Shown here: positions 8,229-17,648 of the stretch, piece by piece
Position numbering within the stretch: position 1 is the first letter of the stretch
Layout: the number at the start of each line of letters is the position of its first letter
Origin: Acidobacteriota bacterium
GTDB lineage: Bacteria; Acidobacteriota; Terriglobia; Terriglobales; Acidobacteriaceae
DNA: 64,000 nt
Reading direction: 5' to 3'
Assembly (NCBI GenBank): GCA_023410055.1
Contig: JAEYQK010000081.1
Location: 1-64,000 of the forward strand
Position numbers and translations under genes: made by a program
The notes under the pieces: model-generated
Told to the model about the DNA's origin: nothing
Databases searched by the model: none
The model's input: the letters and a program-made list of their open reading frames with translations, nothing else

Positions 8229-9101
8229 CTAGTACGAGTAAATGGTAGCGAGTTGTAAACCCACGAACGCCAGAGCTAAACACGGGAGATAGAACACCGC
8301 GAGTCCTACCATCCGAAGGGCTGTGTTCATGCGCGAACCGCCGAATACTCTCCTGAGCGCAATAAAGAGGTAGACCATTATCCAGATCGCTACGGGGGCA
8401 GCAACTATACGCGGTACCTGGGTAGATTTCACCATTTGGGCAATCGCTACCACAGTCAACGCCACGAACAAGAATGCGTGGTAGTGCAGCGAGAAGTAGA
8501 GGAATGCCGGGTAGTGTTTTCCGTGTTTTCTGTACACGATCCACAATCCGAGAGCGAATAGCGGCACCAGCAAGAACATGACTCGTGAGATATTCGTCAA
8601 GAATGTGTGCCGGACGAGTTCCGGGTTGTCCGCGGCTGCCACGATCATCCTGTTCAGATGGGCGCTGAATGAACTGCCTTGAGTGTCGGACGGCTTCATC
8701 TTTGACGTTATTGACGCCTTGAGTTGCGAGTCAGGTACTTCCTTTCCGTCAACCAAGACTCGCAGGCCCGTGTGCCATCCCGAAACGACAAAGAAAAGGA
8801 CGCTGAACGTGAGGTAGAGGCGCACGGCCCCAATGCACCAAGCTCGGCGTCCGGCAAAGTAGTCGGCGGACAGCAACCCTGGCTTGAGTATCAGCGCCTT
8901 CAGCGTCGCGAATATTTTGCCGTCGAGATGAAGGAACTCGTGAACAAGCTCGTGTAGGAATTCGTGAAAAGTCGGATCAGAATGCTTGTCGGGCTGCCCA
9001 CACTGCGAGCAGAACTTGCCGCTCAATGCGGCTCCGCAATTCTTGCAGTTCACTTCGGTTGCGATGGCGACGGCAGGAGTCTCTATCGACATGCGCACCA
9101 T
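8229..9101 (-). CDS. DUF3667-type zinc-ribbon membrane protein
   Basis: A 290-residue protein with an N-terminal zinc ribbon, C19-x2-C22 and C31-x2-C34 (NCKNCGAALSGKFCSQCGQ), then a His/Glu-rich helix, then about five membrane-spanning segments (including YLTFSVLFFVVSG, VMFLLVPLFALGLWIVY and FLFVALTVVAIAQM). This layout and the segment KPGLLSADYFAGRRAWCIGAV are characteristic of DUF3667 proteins, whose function is unknown. Two start codons are possible (9101, or ATG 9092); neither has a convincing ribosome-binding site. It stands alone between a leftward hydrolase and a divergent glycosyltransferase gene. Confidence 0.75.
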   Translation of the reverse strand: MVRMSIETPAVAIATEVNCKNCGAALSGKFCSQCGQPDKHSDPTFHEFLHELVHEFLHLDGKIFATLKALILKPGLLSADYFAGRRAWCIGAVRLYLTFSVLFFVVSGWHTGLRVLVDGKEVPDSQLKASITSKMKPSDTQGSSFSAHLNRMIVAAADNPELVRHTFLTNISRVMFLLVPLFALGLWIVYRKHGKHYPAFLYFSLHYHAFLFVALTVVAIAQMVKSTQVPRIVAAPVAIWIMVYLFIALRRVFGGSRMNTALRMVGLAVFYLPCLALAFVGLQLATIYSY

Positions 9102-9335
9102 TATTCGAAAGTCAGAATGACTTGCGCAAGAGGAACAATGGTCTCCCTAAAGATATGCGCGTCGGGTGCCCGATGCGACGCGACTGGACGAGGTATCCAC
9201 TAAGGTAGTCACAAATTGAGATAGGCACTGATTTGACAGCCGGAGGTGGAGTGGCATAAATTTGGCGGCTGAAAATTAGCGTTGTTGTTCGACTCACGTC
9301 TACGTGGGCCGTCACGACAGGAAGTAGCGCCAGTA

Positions 9336-11003
9336 ATGGGAGTTTCGTTGCCCTATCGCGACCGGGGCGTGGCGTGGATTAGTAGTCGGCAGTCTTCCTC
9401 ACCGATTTCGCTTGGCAGTGCGCGAGAAGCGAAATTTCAAATCACACAATGCCCGAGGCCACAGAGGGTTCGCACAGAAGTTTGTGCTGCAATCATAGTA
9501 TTCGGGTTGGTCAGTTTTGCTGCGTTCTATAACCTCGGCCTGAATCCATCGACGTGGCGCGACGAGGGTGGCACGTTACTCCTAGCTCGAACCGTCGCGG
9601 AAGACGGCGTTTACGCCGTCAAGAATTCTGATCACTACGATGCGTTCGGTCCTGTGCAGAGTGTCGGCCCGACAGTGATATTGCCCATTGCCGCTATCTT
9701 TAGATTTCGCGGGATTGGGCTATCCCAAGGCCGGCTGATACCAGCCGTATACCTTCTTGTTGCTGTTGTGGTGTTCTACTTCGCAGCGCGACTTCTGCTG
9801 GGGTGGCAAGCCGGAATGATTGCCGTACTCCTGATCCTGAGTAGTCCAACCGTGGAACTCGTGTACTGGGGCAGGCAGGCTCTTGGAGAGTTGCCGGGGT
9901 TGGGCTTCTTCATCGCGGCCTGGCTGCTGTGGGCGCTGTCGTTGCGCAATCGCAAAGCATGGCTTTGGCCGATCGCGGGTCTTCTGGTGGGCGCTGCAGC
10001 CATAACGAAGATACAGTTCGGAATCATCGGCATATCAGCGCTGTTGCTTGTATCAGCGGCAGATTACTACTGGTACCGTCAGGGCGCATACAAATCGTTG
10101 TTGTGGATCGCGGCAGTAGCGGTTTCCATAACGGCAGTGTGGTGGGTGTGGCAGCTTGCGTATCTCGGTAGGGCTCAGTTTGTTGAAAACGCCGGAAAGC
10201 TTCGTCACCTTAGTGCGATCACTTGCGGTCTTGATCGCCACATGACGGTTGAAGCTCTCAAGGAGTTATTTGGACCGCCGCTTGGTTACTTCTATTTCTT
10301 CTGGGGAGTTCCGGCGTTGATCTACGCCGGTATATGTTCTCTGAGACGTACTCAGCAAGCCTTGCTGACGTGTTCGCTTCTATCGTTCACGTTGCTCTGG
10401 CTCGGGTACTGGCTTTTCTGGATCACTCCGTGGAAGCAGTATGGGTTTCCAGCCTTTGCAGTCTGCGCCGTATTCGTGACGCAACTGTGGGCGGCAATCT
10501 TGCGAGTGACCCAGCTGTCAACAAAGGCGTTGGTGGAGGAGTTTCGCAGGAAAAGCCCCGGACCCGCTACAGTTGGGCTGGCAAGTGTTGCGATGCTGGT
10601 CACATGTCTGGCCTGCTCCTTGATCTGGACGCTGCACAACGAAGTCATCAAGAACAAGCAGACCGTGGTTCTGTCGACCGCCGCATATCTCGAGGCACAC
10701 GTTCCGCGAAGTAGTTTGATTGAGACATGGGACCGCGAACTGGCCCTTATGACGCGACACCGCTATCACGTTACGGACCCGATGTTGCTTCAGAGTGCAA
10801 GATCCCCTTACGCCGCTGCCCACGAGTTTTCTGTCGGTGCTGACTACTTCCAGAAATTTCAGCCGGAGTACGTGGTTGTCGGACCGCTTGGTAGAAATGG
10901 CGAGCTGTACGACACGAAATTTCTCCTCGACCATGCGCTCAGCGTGAACACGATCGGGAACATCGAGAGGCGATACGAGGTGTACCACCTGCAGTGGCAG
11001 TAG
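9336..11003 (+). CDS. GT39/ArnT-like polytopic membrane glycosyltransferase
   Basis: About 555 residues with an N-terminal cytoplasmic tail of roughly 50 residues and about ten membrane helices. Immediately after the first helix comes NPSTWRDEGG, with the Asp-Glu pair that GT-C fold enzymes (PMT/ArnT/GT39) keep in the first periplasmic loop. Such enzymes move a sugar from a polyprenyl-phosphate donor to lipid, protein or glycan outside the inner membrane. ATG 9336 is preferred (AGGAAG 11 bases upstream); an in-frame TTG at 9282 would add 18 residues. The C-terminal part (from about residue 470) is a soluble alpha/beta region containing EAHVPRSSLIETWDRELALM. Acceptor and donor are unknown; the gene stands alone. 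Confidence 0.78.
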   Translation: MGVSLPYRDRGVAWISSRQSSSPISLGSAREAKFQITQCPRPQRVRTEVCAAIIVFGLVSFAAFYNLGLNPSTWRDEGGTLLLARTVAEDGVYAVKNSDHYDAFGPVQSVGPTVILPIAAIFRFRGIGLSQGRLIPAVYLLVAVVVFYFAARLLLGWQAGMIAVLLILSSPTVELVYWGRQALGELPGLGFFIAAWLLWALSLRNRKAWLWPIAGLLVGAAAITKIQFGIIGISALLLVSAADYYWYRQGAYKSLLWIAAVAVSITAVWWVWQLAYLGRAQFVENAGKLRHLSAITCGLDRHMTVEALKELFGPPLGYFYFFWGVPALIYAGICSLRRTQQALLTCSLLSFTLLWLGYWLFWITPWKQYGFPAFAVCAVFVTQLWAAILRVTQLSTKALVEEFRRKSPGPATVGLASVAMLVTCLACSLIWTLHNEVIKNKQTVVLSTAAYLEAHVPRSSLIETWDRELALMTRHRYHVTDPMLLQSARSPYAAAHEFSVGADYFQKFQPEYVVVGPLGRNGELYDTKFLLDHALSVNTIGNIERRYEVYHLQWQ

Positions 11004-11222
11004 AGTATAGTCCGGCATAGTTGCACTCGATTAGTTCCTCAGGCGCCCATAGATACGTAGTGATCACGCCTGCTCGCAACGAAGCGGACTAAATCGAGTC
11101 CGCGATCGTAGCGCGCTGGACGCGGGATTGATGCCGAGCTACAACCCAAAGCCGGGTACTCCTGCGGTTCGTTCCATGGTAGCCACTGGGAAATCCGTGC
11201 GAGACTCTATCACGAAGAGCCC

Positions 11223-11256
11223 GGGGCTTGCGCGTCCGTTCTGGTGCGCAAGCCCC
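11223..11256 (-). terminator. Hairpin downstream of the giant surface-protein gene
   Basis: An 11-base perfect inverted repeat (GGGGCTTGCGC / GCGCAAGCCCC) with a 12-base loop lies 16 bases beyond the stop codon of the leftward gene ending at 11272. Its position suggests a transcription end, but it lacks the run of U expected for an intrinsic terminator on either strand. Confidence 0.45.
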
Positions 11257-11271
11257 ATCAGAGTTCGAGCA

Positions 11272-14200
11272 CTACTGCACAATCAGAGTCAGCGATCGGG
11301 AAGCTGTCGCCGATTGCGCGTTCGCAGTGATGGTAAGCGTGTAGGTTCCAGCTGGCGTGGTGGAGACAGGGTTTGGCTTCGGAGTTGGAGTTCCAGAACC
11401 TCCTCCGCCGCATGAAACCATGCCAAAGACAGCAACCAGCAGCAGCGACATACCGATCAGCAATTTATCTCGTTTGCGCATACGTGTCAGCTTGCGTTCG
11501 CGACCGACCATGCACAAGGACATCACGCAAATCACGAATAGAGCGAAGGTCTTCGGTGTTGCGGTCGATTTCGGGACAAATGCAAGGGGCGATTGTTGAG
11601 TGGTAACAGTAACTGAGAAATTGCCAGTGCTGCCACGTTGCAATTGAACGGACGAGGGCGAGATCGAACACGTCGCATAGATTGGCGCACCTGTACATGT
11701 GAGATTCAAAAGGCCGCTGAAGCCAGGGCTTCCAGAAACTGACAAGGAGTAGGTTGCCGTCTGTCCACTTCTCACTGTTGCTGTCGTCGGATTTGTACCT
11801 GAACTGCCGATGGTGAAGCTTGGGGCAACGCCAGTACCTGACAGTGTAACTATGTGGGGTGATCCCGAAGCATTGTCAGTGATCGTCACAGCCCCGGGAC
11901 TATTGCCCGCTGTTGTTGGTGCGAACACAACCGAGATCTGGCAGGAAGCTCCAACTGCAAGACTCGCCCCGCAATTGTCCGTAGCAGAGAAACTGCCACT
12001 CGCTACAATTCCAGCGATGTTGAGCACGATACTGCCCGAATTCGTAAGCGTAATGAACTTCGCCACGCTCGTTGTGCCTATGTCTTGTGAGGAGAACGTC
12101 AAGGCTGAGGAAGACAGCGTGACCGCCGGAACGGCTGTTTTCACGATGCCGCTACGCAGAAGATACACTTGGTCCTCGGTCATGCTGGCGCCCGACCCAG
12201 GCCCGATGAAGGCCAGGCCGTCCGTGCCCCACCGAGCTAGCGTTCTGGTTAGAATCCCTGTTTGCGGGAACGCGACGAGACCGGAGGCCGTCAGCGTTGT
12301 CATGTCGTAAGCCGTTAATACCGTGGAGTACGTCTGGCCGTAGTCTTGACCTCCAATCGCATATAGTTGTCCAAGTGACTTGTCCATCACGAAATTGAAT
12401 AAACTCGGACGGACCTTGGTATCGAACGTAGTGACAGGTAATGTCGCAACCTGGGTCTTCGTCACTGGATTCCAGACTTGGCCAGAGCTGGTGTAAAGCA
12501 GTGTGCCATCTGTTAATACCTGTGTTCCGGTGTCGTAGGAACTGCCATTGTAAGGCTCCGTAATCGGGGTCAACTGGAGACCTGCACTACCTATCGTGAA
12601 AACGTTGAAGTAACCATGCTGCACCGCAGTGAACGGTAGTGAGTAGACTGTGGTCGGGTCGAGAAAAGCGAAACCATCTACTTGGATACCCGGATAGGAA
12701 GAAGGGACGAAGTTCACCAATCCAGCATCGTTGTACAGCGCCATCGTTCCTATAGAGTCCTGCACGGAAACGACGAGAGTTTCCGGTGAACCTGGCATTA
12801 CATGCATCTCGCGAACAGGTAATGAATCCGTCCAGTTTGTTGCCGGCCATGCGAATGTTCGATCAATCGTGAGAGTCTCGAGTCTAATTCGCTGAATTGT
12901 CCGGTCGGTCCCACACGCAACATAAAGGTACTTTCCATCCTCCGATGCGGCCATCACAGAAGGGTCATTTCCCACACGGATGGGGGTCTGAGCCACTCCC
13001 GTGGACGGATCAATCGGAATGACCGTGTTCGGGTTGCTCGCGGCCGAAGATGGCACCGAAACGTACAGCATGTTTCTAGACGGAACCGACACAAGGAAGC
13101 GCGGCGTTACCGGGACGACACGGTACAGAGTCAGCTTTTCCGGTGCGCTGTCACCGCCTCCCGGAGCAGGGTTGGAAACGGTAAGAGTCAATTCACCGTA
13201 CCCAGTCCGCAGTGCAGGATCGATGAGCGCGTGGATCGTCGTCGGCGAGGAATACGTCGTTTGCTGGGCTTGTCCGTTAATGCGGACCATTGAAACCGGA
13301 TAGAAATCAGATCCCGTGATCCAAATCTCAAAAGACTCCGAACCGATCGGGATCGTGGGCTGGCTTAATTGAGAAACAAGTGGGATCGGATACGTAAGCG
13401 AAGCATTCCCGGAGAGAGAAACCGTGACTGTCGGATGTGCTGGGTCATCACTGACGATGGTCAGTGCGCCAGTGCGTGTTCCCGCTGCAGTTGGAGCGTA
13501 GACGACTTGAATTGTGCAGCTTCTGTACGGAAGAAGGTCGCCACATCCGGATTGTGTGTAGCTGAAATCCCCAGTGATGGTGAGTTTCGTCAGATCCATG
13601 TGCAACCCTGCTGCTGTGCCACTGCTAACGGATATTGTTTTTGCCTGCGATCTCTGCCCCACCAGCAACGGATCGAATCGAAGTTGAGTTGGATTTACCT
13701 GGATCTGCGAAGCGACACCCGTGGCTGACAGCGGAAGCAAGGTTTTTGGGATCGCGGCGTTCGTCGTGAACCGGAGTTCCGCCTGCTTACTTCCGGCTGC
13801 AGTTGGTTCAAAGCGAAGTACTATGTTGCACGAAGCACCAGCCGCAATCTCGCCTGTGCAGTTGTTCTGAGCAACAGGGACTGAGAAAACAGGGTCCGTC
13901 ATCTCAATGCTCAACAACGACAACGGCATCTCGCCACAGTTGCTGATTGTCAAAAGAGCCGTGGAGCCATTACCGACCGGGGTATTAGGAAAAGAAACGC
14001 CATTCGTGTATGCCGAGTCCAGGCACAACGCCGGCGATGCGATGGAAGCATTGATTTTCGCCGCAAATCCCCAATCTGCGCTCGCATACGCATTTTCAGG
14101 AGTTGACGTGCGGAATGCACCTGGAGTCGTGTACAGGCCTGTCTTCGTCCTGCCTGCAATATGGATGTTCCCCTGTGCGTCTGACACCATTCCAACAATC

Positions 14201-16245
14201 CACGTGCTCTGGTTGGGTGAACCGAAATATGTCGAGAACAGCAAGGACTTCCCGCTGGAGTCGTACTCCGAGATGAACCCTGTGTATCCGGAGTAGTAGG
14301 GATCAGTGCCTGGGGTTCCCTGAATGGGATGTACGAGTTCGAAGTTCCTGTTGTGCGTAGAGCCGGCTATCCAGATGTTGCCAGACGGATCAAGCGCCAG
14401 CGATGATGCGTTCGCGCTGCCACTGGACAGGAAACTTGAATAGACCAGGTCCGTTCCTGTCGCGTTCAGCTTTGTCAGCCAGGAGTAGCTTGAGCTCGTA
14501 ACCGACTGAATTCTGGCGTCGGCTGTGGTCGGATACGTTGCATCATCAGTTACGCCCGTGAGCACAGCTTGGCCTTGGTTGTCGACCGCGATTCCTGCTA
14601 CCTTCCCCCCACCGGCATGACCCACGAACGTCGAATAGACCAGGGCGGATCCATCAGAACTCAGCTTGGTAACAAATGGTACAGCGTCATGTGTTGTTTC
14701 CGGGATACTGCCTTGGTATGCCCCAGCAGTGATGGGCCACAGCGTTCCAGCTCTTCCGTATATATAGGCACTCCCGCCAGCATCGACGGCAATCGCTCCG
14801 GGGCCGAACGGACCTACGCCTCCATTCTGGGGAAGGGAGTCCCCAATCATCGCGCTGTAACCGAGGTCACCGTTGGCTAGAAACTTCGAGACAAAAACCG
14901 CAGTGTTGCTGTAACCGGGCGTCACGGCATGGAGCGCACCCAGTGTAACCGGGAAGGCAAGAGACCTAGTAGTTCCCGTTACGTACGCATTTCCACTATT
15001 GTCAACGGCGACAGCGTTGACAATAGTTTCCGGCGAACTGTTCTGCTCACTTGGAGAGCCGAGCAGTGTTGAATAGTTCAAAGTCTTGCCGTCAGCAGAG
15101 AGCGAGCTCACAAACCCGTACGTCGCATAGTAGCCCGCAACACCTGTGTTAGTCGGATTCTTCAACGGAAAATCTGCAGACTGCGTGCGACCTACTACGA
15201 TTGCATTTCCGCTGGCGTCGACCGCAAGGCCGAACGGTTCGTCGTAATCCGTGCCGCCGAGAAACGTCGAGTATATCTGTCCTGACCCGTCGGCCTTCAA
15301 CTTCGTGATAAACACGTCAGGAGTCGATGAACAACTCGCGCAAGTAGGCTGAAAGACGCCAGTTGTCGTCGGATAAGCAGCATTGAATACGTAACCTGTA
15401 AGATAGGTGTTTCCCTGAGCATCCGCCGCAACGGACGCAGGCTTCGTACTGTCGTCCGTAAGGTACGTGGAATAATCCAGAACCGGGTCTATCACGAGCG
15501 GCAGCGTTCGATCATAGTCTCCCGTGGCAAACGAGACGACGTTTCCGCTAACCAAGAAACGAGTGGATACTTCAATTCTTCCGGCCTTTGTCTTCTGATA
15601 CGCTACAGGCTTTCGGAGAACAATCGTTCCTCCAGAGTCGCCGAGAACCAGATCGCCGGTCGATGAAAGCGCGACCCCATTCGTCCCGTCAATACGAAGA
15701 GAAATCATTTCCGGGCGAGAGCCTGGCGCCACAATAAAGTCGTGTTCGATTGCACTTCCGTTGCCGTAAAAGAGCAGATCGATCCCCGGATAAATATCCC
15801 GGTACCGGACCTGCTGAAAAGTAGGGACTGCAGTTATCCACTTCGAAGAATCTGCGCCGCGCAGATAGTTGACCTGGCCGGCAAGCAGTTCTTCACCCCT
15901 TAGAGTAGATTCGTGATCCGAACTTAACCAAGTGAGCCTTATTAGATGGGCAATCGATGCTTTCGAGGAGAGAGTCAAATCGACGCTCTTATCACTGACG
16001 CCAACCATGAGACCGTTCTGATGAGCTACGAAGCGGTATTCAGGGCGAACCTGGCCCTTATTTACCTCGAACGACAGGCCAAGCGCTCTCGACAACGCCA
16101 CTCGCCCTTTAAGCGGCCCAATGTCGCTCGCAAAAGAATTCAACGCAATCAGCACGATGGCGCCAAGGGAGATCAACACACGCGGAGAAAGCCTTTTGGG
16201 GCACGCGGTCATTAGCGTACTGCGGAGCGAATTCGATTTTTTCAC
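11272..16245 (-). CDS. Giant exported SBBP-repeat / choice-of-anchor-D surface protein
   Basis: A 1657-residue exported protein. GTG 16245 is chosen because AGGAAGGA lies 8 bases upstream; the product then starts MKKSNSLRS and has a signal peptide reaching LNSFAS near residue 40. In order (approximate residues): an acidobacterial N-terminal domain with FEVNKGQVRPEYRFVAHQNG (50-250); SBBP beta-propeller repeats, such as STFLGGTDYDEPFGLAVDASG (260-700); two ASPM/SPD-2/Hydin-type Ig domains with NCTGEIAAGASCNIVLRFEP (710-900); an IPT-like Ig domain (910-1000); a second propeller (1000-1290); another choice-of-anchor-D domain (1300-1400); and an Ig-like domain. The end is unusual: two hydrophobic segments, a lipobox-like VSCGGGG (Cys1612) and a 45-residue beta-rich tail. 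It is likely cell-surface, structural or adhesive. It is monocistronic. Confidence 0.85.
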   Translation of the reverse strand: MKKSNSLRSTLMTACPKRLSPRVLISLGAIVLIALNSFASDIGPLKGRVALSRALGLSFEVNKGQVRPEYRFVAHQNGLMVGVSDKSVDLTLSSKASIAHLIRLTWLSSDHESTLRGEELLAGQVNYLRGADSSKWITAVPTFQQVRYRDIYPGIDLLFYGNGSAIEHDFIVAPGSRPEMISLRIDGTNGVALSSTGDLVLGDSGGTIVLRKPVAYQKTKAGRIEVSTRFLVSGNVVSFATGDYDRTLPLVIDPVLDYSTYLTDDSTKPASVAADAQGNTYLTGYVFNAAYPTTTGVFQPTCASCSSTPDVFITKLKADGSGQIYSTFLGGTDYDEPFGLAVDASGNAIVVGRTQSADFPLKNPTNTGVAGYYATYGFVSSLSADGKTLNYSTLLGSPSEQNSSPETIVNAVAVDNSGNAYVTGTTRSLAFPVTLGALHAVTPGYSNTAVFVSKFLANGDLGYSAMIGDSLPQNGGVGPFGPGAIAVDAGGSAYIYGRAGTLWPITAGAYQGSIPETTHDAVPFVTKLSSDGSALVYSTFVGHAGGGKVAGIAVDNQGQAVLTGVTDDATYPTTADARIQSVTSSSYSWLTKLNATGTDLVYSSFLSSGSANASSLALDPSGNIWIAGSTHNRNFELVHPIQGTPGTDPYYSGYTGFISEYDSSGKSLLFSTYFGSPNQSTWIVGMVSDAQGNIHIAGRTKTGLYTTPGAFRTSTPENAYASADWGFAAKINASIASPALCLDSAYTNGVSFPNTPVGNGSTALLTISNCGEMPLSLLSIEMTDPVFSVPVAQNNCTGEIAAGASCNIVLRFEPTAAGSKQAELRFTTNAAIPKTLLPLSATGVASQIQVNPTQLRFDPLLVGQRSQAKTISVSSGTAAGLHMDLTKLTITGDFSYTQSGCGDLLPYRSCTIQVVYAPTAAGTRTGALTIVSDDPAHPTVTVSLSGNASLTYPIPLVSQLSQPTIPIGSESFEIWITGSDFYPVSMVRINGQAQQTTYSSPTTIHALIDPALRTGYGELTLTVSNPAPGGGDSAPEKLTLYRVVPVTPRFLVSVPSRNMLYVSVPSSAASNPNTVIPIDPSTGVAQTPIRVGNDPSVMAASEDGKYLYVACGTDRTIQRIRLETLTIDRTFAWPATNWTDSLPVREMHVMPGSPETLVVSVQDSIGTMALYNDAGLVNFVPSSYPGIQVDGFAFLDPTTVYSLPFTAVQHGYFNVFTIGSAGLQLTPITEPYNGSSYDTGTQVLTDGTLLYTSSGQVWNPVTKTQVATLPVTTFDTKVRPSLFNFVMDKSLGQLYAIGGQDYGQTYSTVLTAYDMTTLTASGLVAFPQTGILTRTLARWGTDGLAFIGPGSGASMTEDQVYLLRSGIVKTAVPAVTLSSSALTFSSQDIGTTSVAKFITLTNSGSIVLNIAGIVASGSFSATDNCGASLAVGASCQISVVFAPTTAGNSPGAVTITDNASGSPHIVTLSGTGVAPSFTIGSSGTNPTTATVRSGQTATYSLSVSGSPGFSGLLNLTCTGAPIYATCSISPSSVQLQRGSTGNFSVTVTTQQSPLAFVPKSTATPKTFALFVICVMSLCMVGRERKLTRMRKRDKLLIGMSLLLVAVFGMVSCGGGGSGTPTPKPNPVSTTPAGTYTLTITANAQSATASRSLTLIVQ

Positions 16246-16472
16246 GACACTAGTCCTTCCTGCAGCGCAACACAGCCCGCAATCCAATAGCGTTAAAAAA
16301 TCAATGAGAAAAATGCATACGAAGTCTACAAAAAGGCGCAAATTGTCTCAATGGGAAAAGCAAGAGTGCAGTTGTGAGCAGAAAGGGGAGCAGTCAAGAG
16401 GCCATCACGTCCAGCAGTATTGTGTGTGCCCCCAACGGTGGGTGTAAGGGGGTGGAGGCTAAGCTGAACGGC

Positions 16473-17642
16473 TCAGAACGCCGTCGCCAAAAAGCGCGAT
16501 AGATAGTACGCGTCGAGGAACTTGTACGGCGTCTCGCCCGTCGTGTAATGCCCGCAGGGCAAGATCGAGACCTTGCAGTCGAGATGGCGCCGTCGGAACT
16601 CCGCGACCACCTGCGTCGAAAACTCGGGCAGGAACGTTAGGTCGTAGGTCGCGTAGATAACCAGCGTCTTCTTCGGAGCGCGCTCGTACCGGTCGAAGTA
16701 CGACATCGGACTAATGGCGAGCCACAGATCGCGCAGCCGGTCCTGCGTGAGATCGTTCTCGATGCCGGAGCGGATGTGGCGCGTCGATTGGCCGGTCCAT
16801 ACGACGTCGCCGAAATAGGTAGATGCGTGATTGTAGGCGCAGGCCGAAATGCGCGCGTCGTGCGCGGCGGTGATGAATGCGTAGCACGAACCCAGGCTAG
16901 TCCCCATGATGCCGATCTGTGTATAGCCCTGCGATTGTAGCCAGTCGATGCAGCAGCGCGCATCAATGATCGCCTGTCGCGTTGCGTCAATCGTCCTCGC
17001 GATATTCGAAGATACGGCGTAGTCGGCCCGCTCGAGTTCGGCTGGCATGCGCACGTCGTGATACGGCATTGACATGCGCAGCGCAGCAATACCTAAGAAG
17101 TTGAAAATGCGGCAGAGTCCATTATGACTGTCGCCATCGGCGTTCCACTGCGGCATCACGATCACCGCGCGGCGTCCGCGAGCCGGGAACCACTGCGCCG
17201 TCATTGTGTTGTTCACCTCGTGCGGCGTGCAGACCGGTGCGGTGAAGCGCAGACACGTGCGCGTGTGTCCGTTGCGCTCGGCGTGAGTCGAACCAATATC
17301 GCCCGCGGGAACCACCCAGTCGTGCATGTTGCGCTTGGCAAACAGCTTTGAAGGCAGTTCTTCAAGACGGAAGTCACGCGGACTCTTGTAAGAAAAGAAT
17401 TCGTCGCTGTGCCTGACGAGTTCTCGGTTGAGTTCTACAAGGTAACGCTCAGGATCATCAAATGCGAGTGCCGCACCCTTCCCCACCGGGGAGGGTGCGC
17501 CAACAGTACTCTCAGCACCAACGCAGGGCCAACACTGCGTCCACTCCATCCCCCAGTCGAGCGGACGCACAATGCGATTGGTATCCCGCGTGGTGAGGCG
17601 ATACTCCCAATCGTGCATCCACTGGCTGTAGCGTTTGAGCAT
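16473..17642 (-). CDS. Alpha/beta hydrolase of the Abhydrolase_18 type
   Basis: A 389-residue alpha/beta hydrolase. The nucleophile elbow is GIMGTSLGSCYAF (Ser), with later candidates for the acid (Asp in YATYDLTFLPE) and the His (LPCGHYTTGETP). The strand RRAVIVMPQWNADGDSHNG before the elbow and the long N-terminal region are like ABHD18-type proteins. No signal peptide is present, so it should be cytoplasmic. The gene begins 6 bases after the stop codon of alr and is presumably translated from the same message. Substrate is unknown; esterase or lipase activity would be the default guess. Confidence 0.75.
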   Translation of the reverse strand: MLKRYSQWMHDWEYRLTTRDTNRIVRPLDWGMEWTQCWPCVGAESTVGAPSPVGKGAALAFDDPERYLVELNRELVRHSDEFFSYKSPRDFRLEELPSKLFAKRNMHDWVVPAGDIGSTHAERNGHTRTCLRFTAPVCTPHEVNNTMTAQWFPARGRRAVIVMPQWNADGDSHNGLCRIFNFLGIAALRMSMPYHDVRMPAELERADYAVSSNIARTIDATRQAIIDARCCIDWLQSQGYTQIGIMGTSLGSCYAFITAAHDARISACAYNHASTYFGDVVWTGQSTRHIRSGIENDLTQDRLRDLWLAISPMSYFDRYERAPKKTLVIYATYDLTFLPEFSTQVVAEFRRRHLDCKVSILPCGHYTTGETPYKFLDAYYLSRFLATAF

Positions 17643-17648
17643 TGCAGG

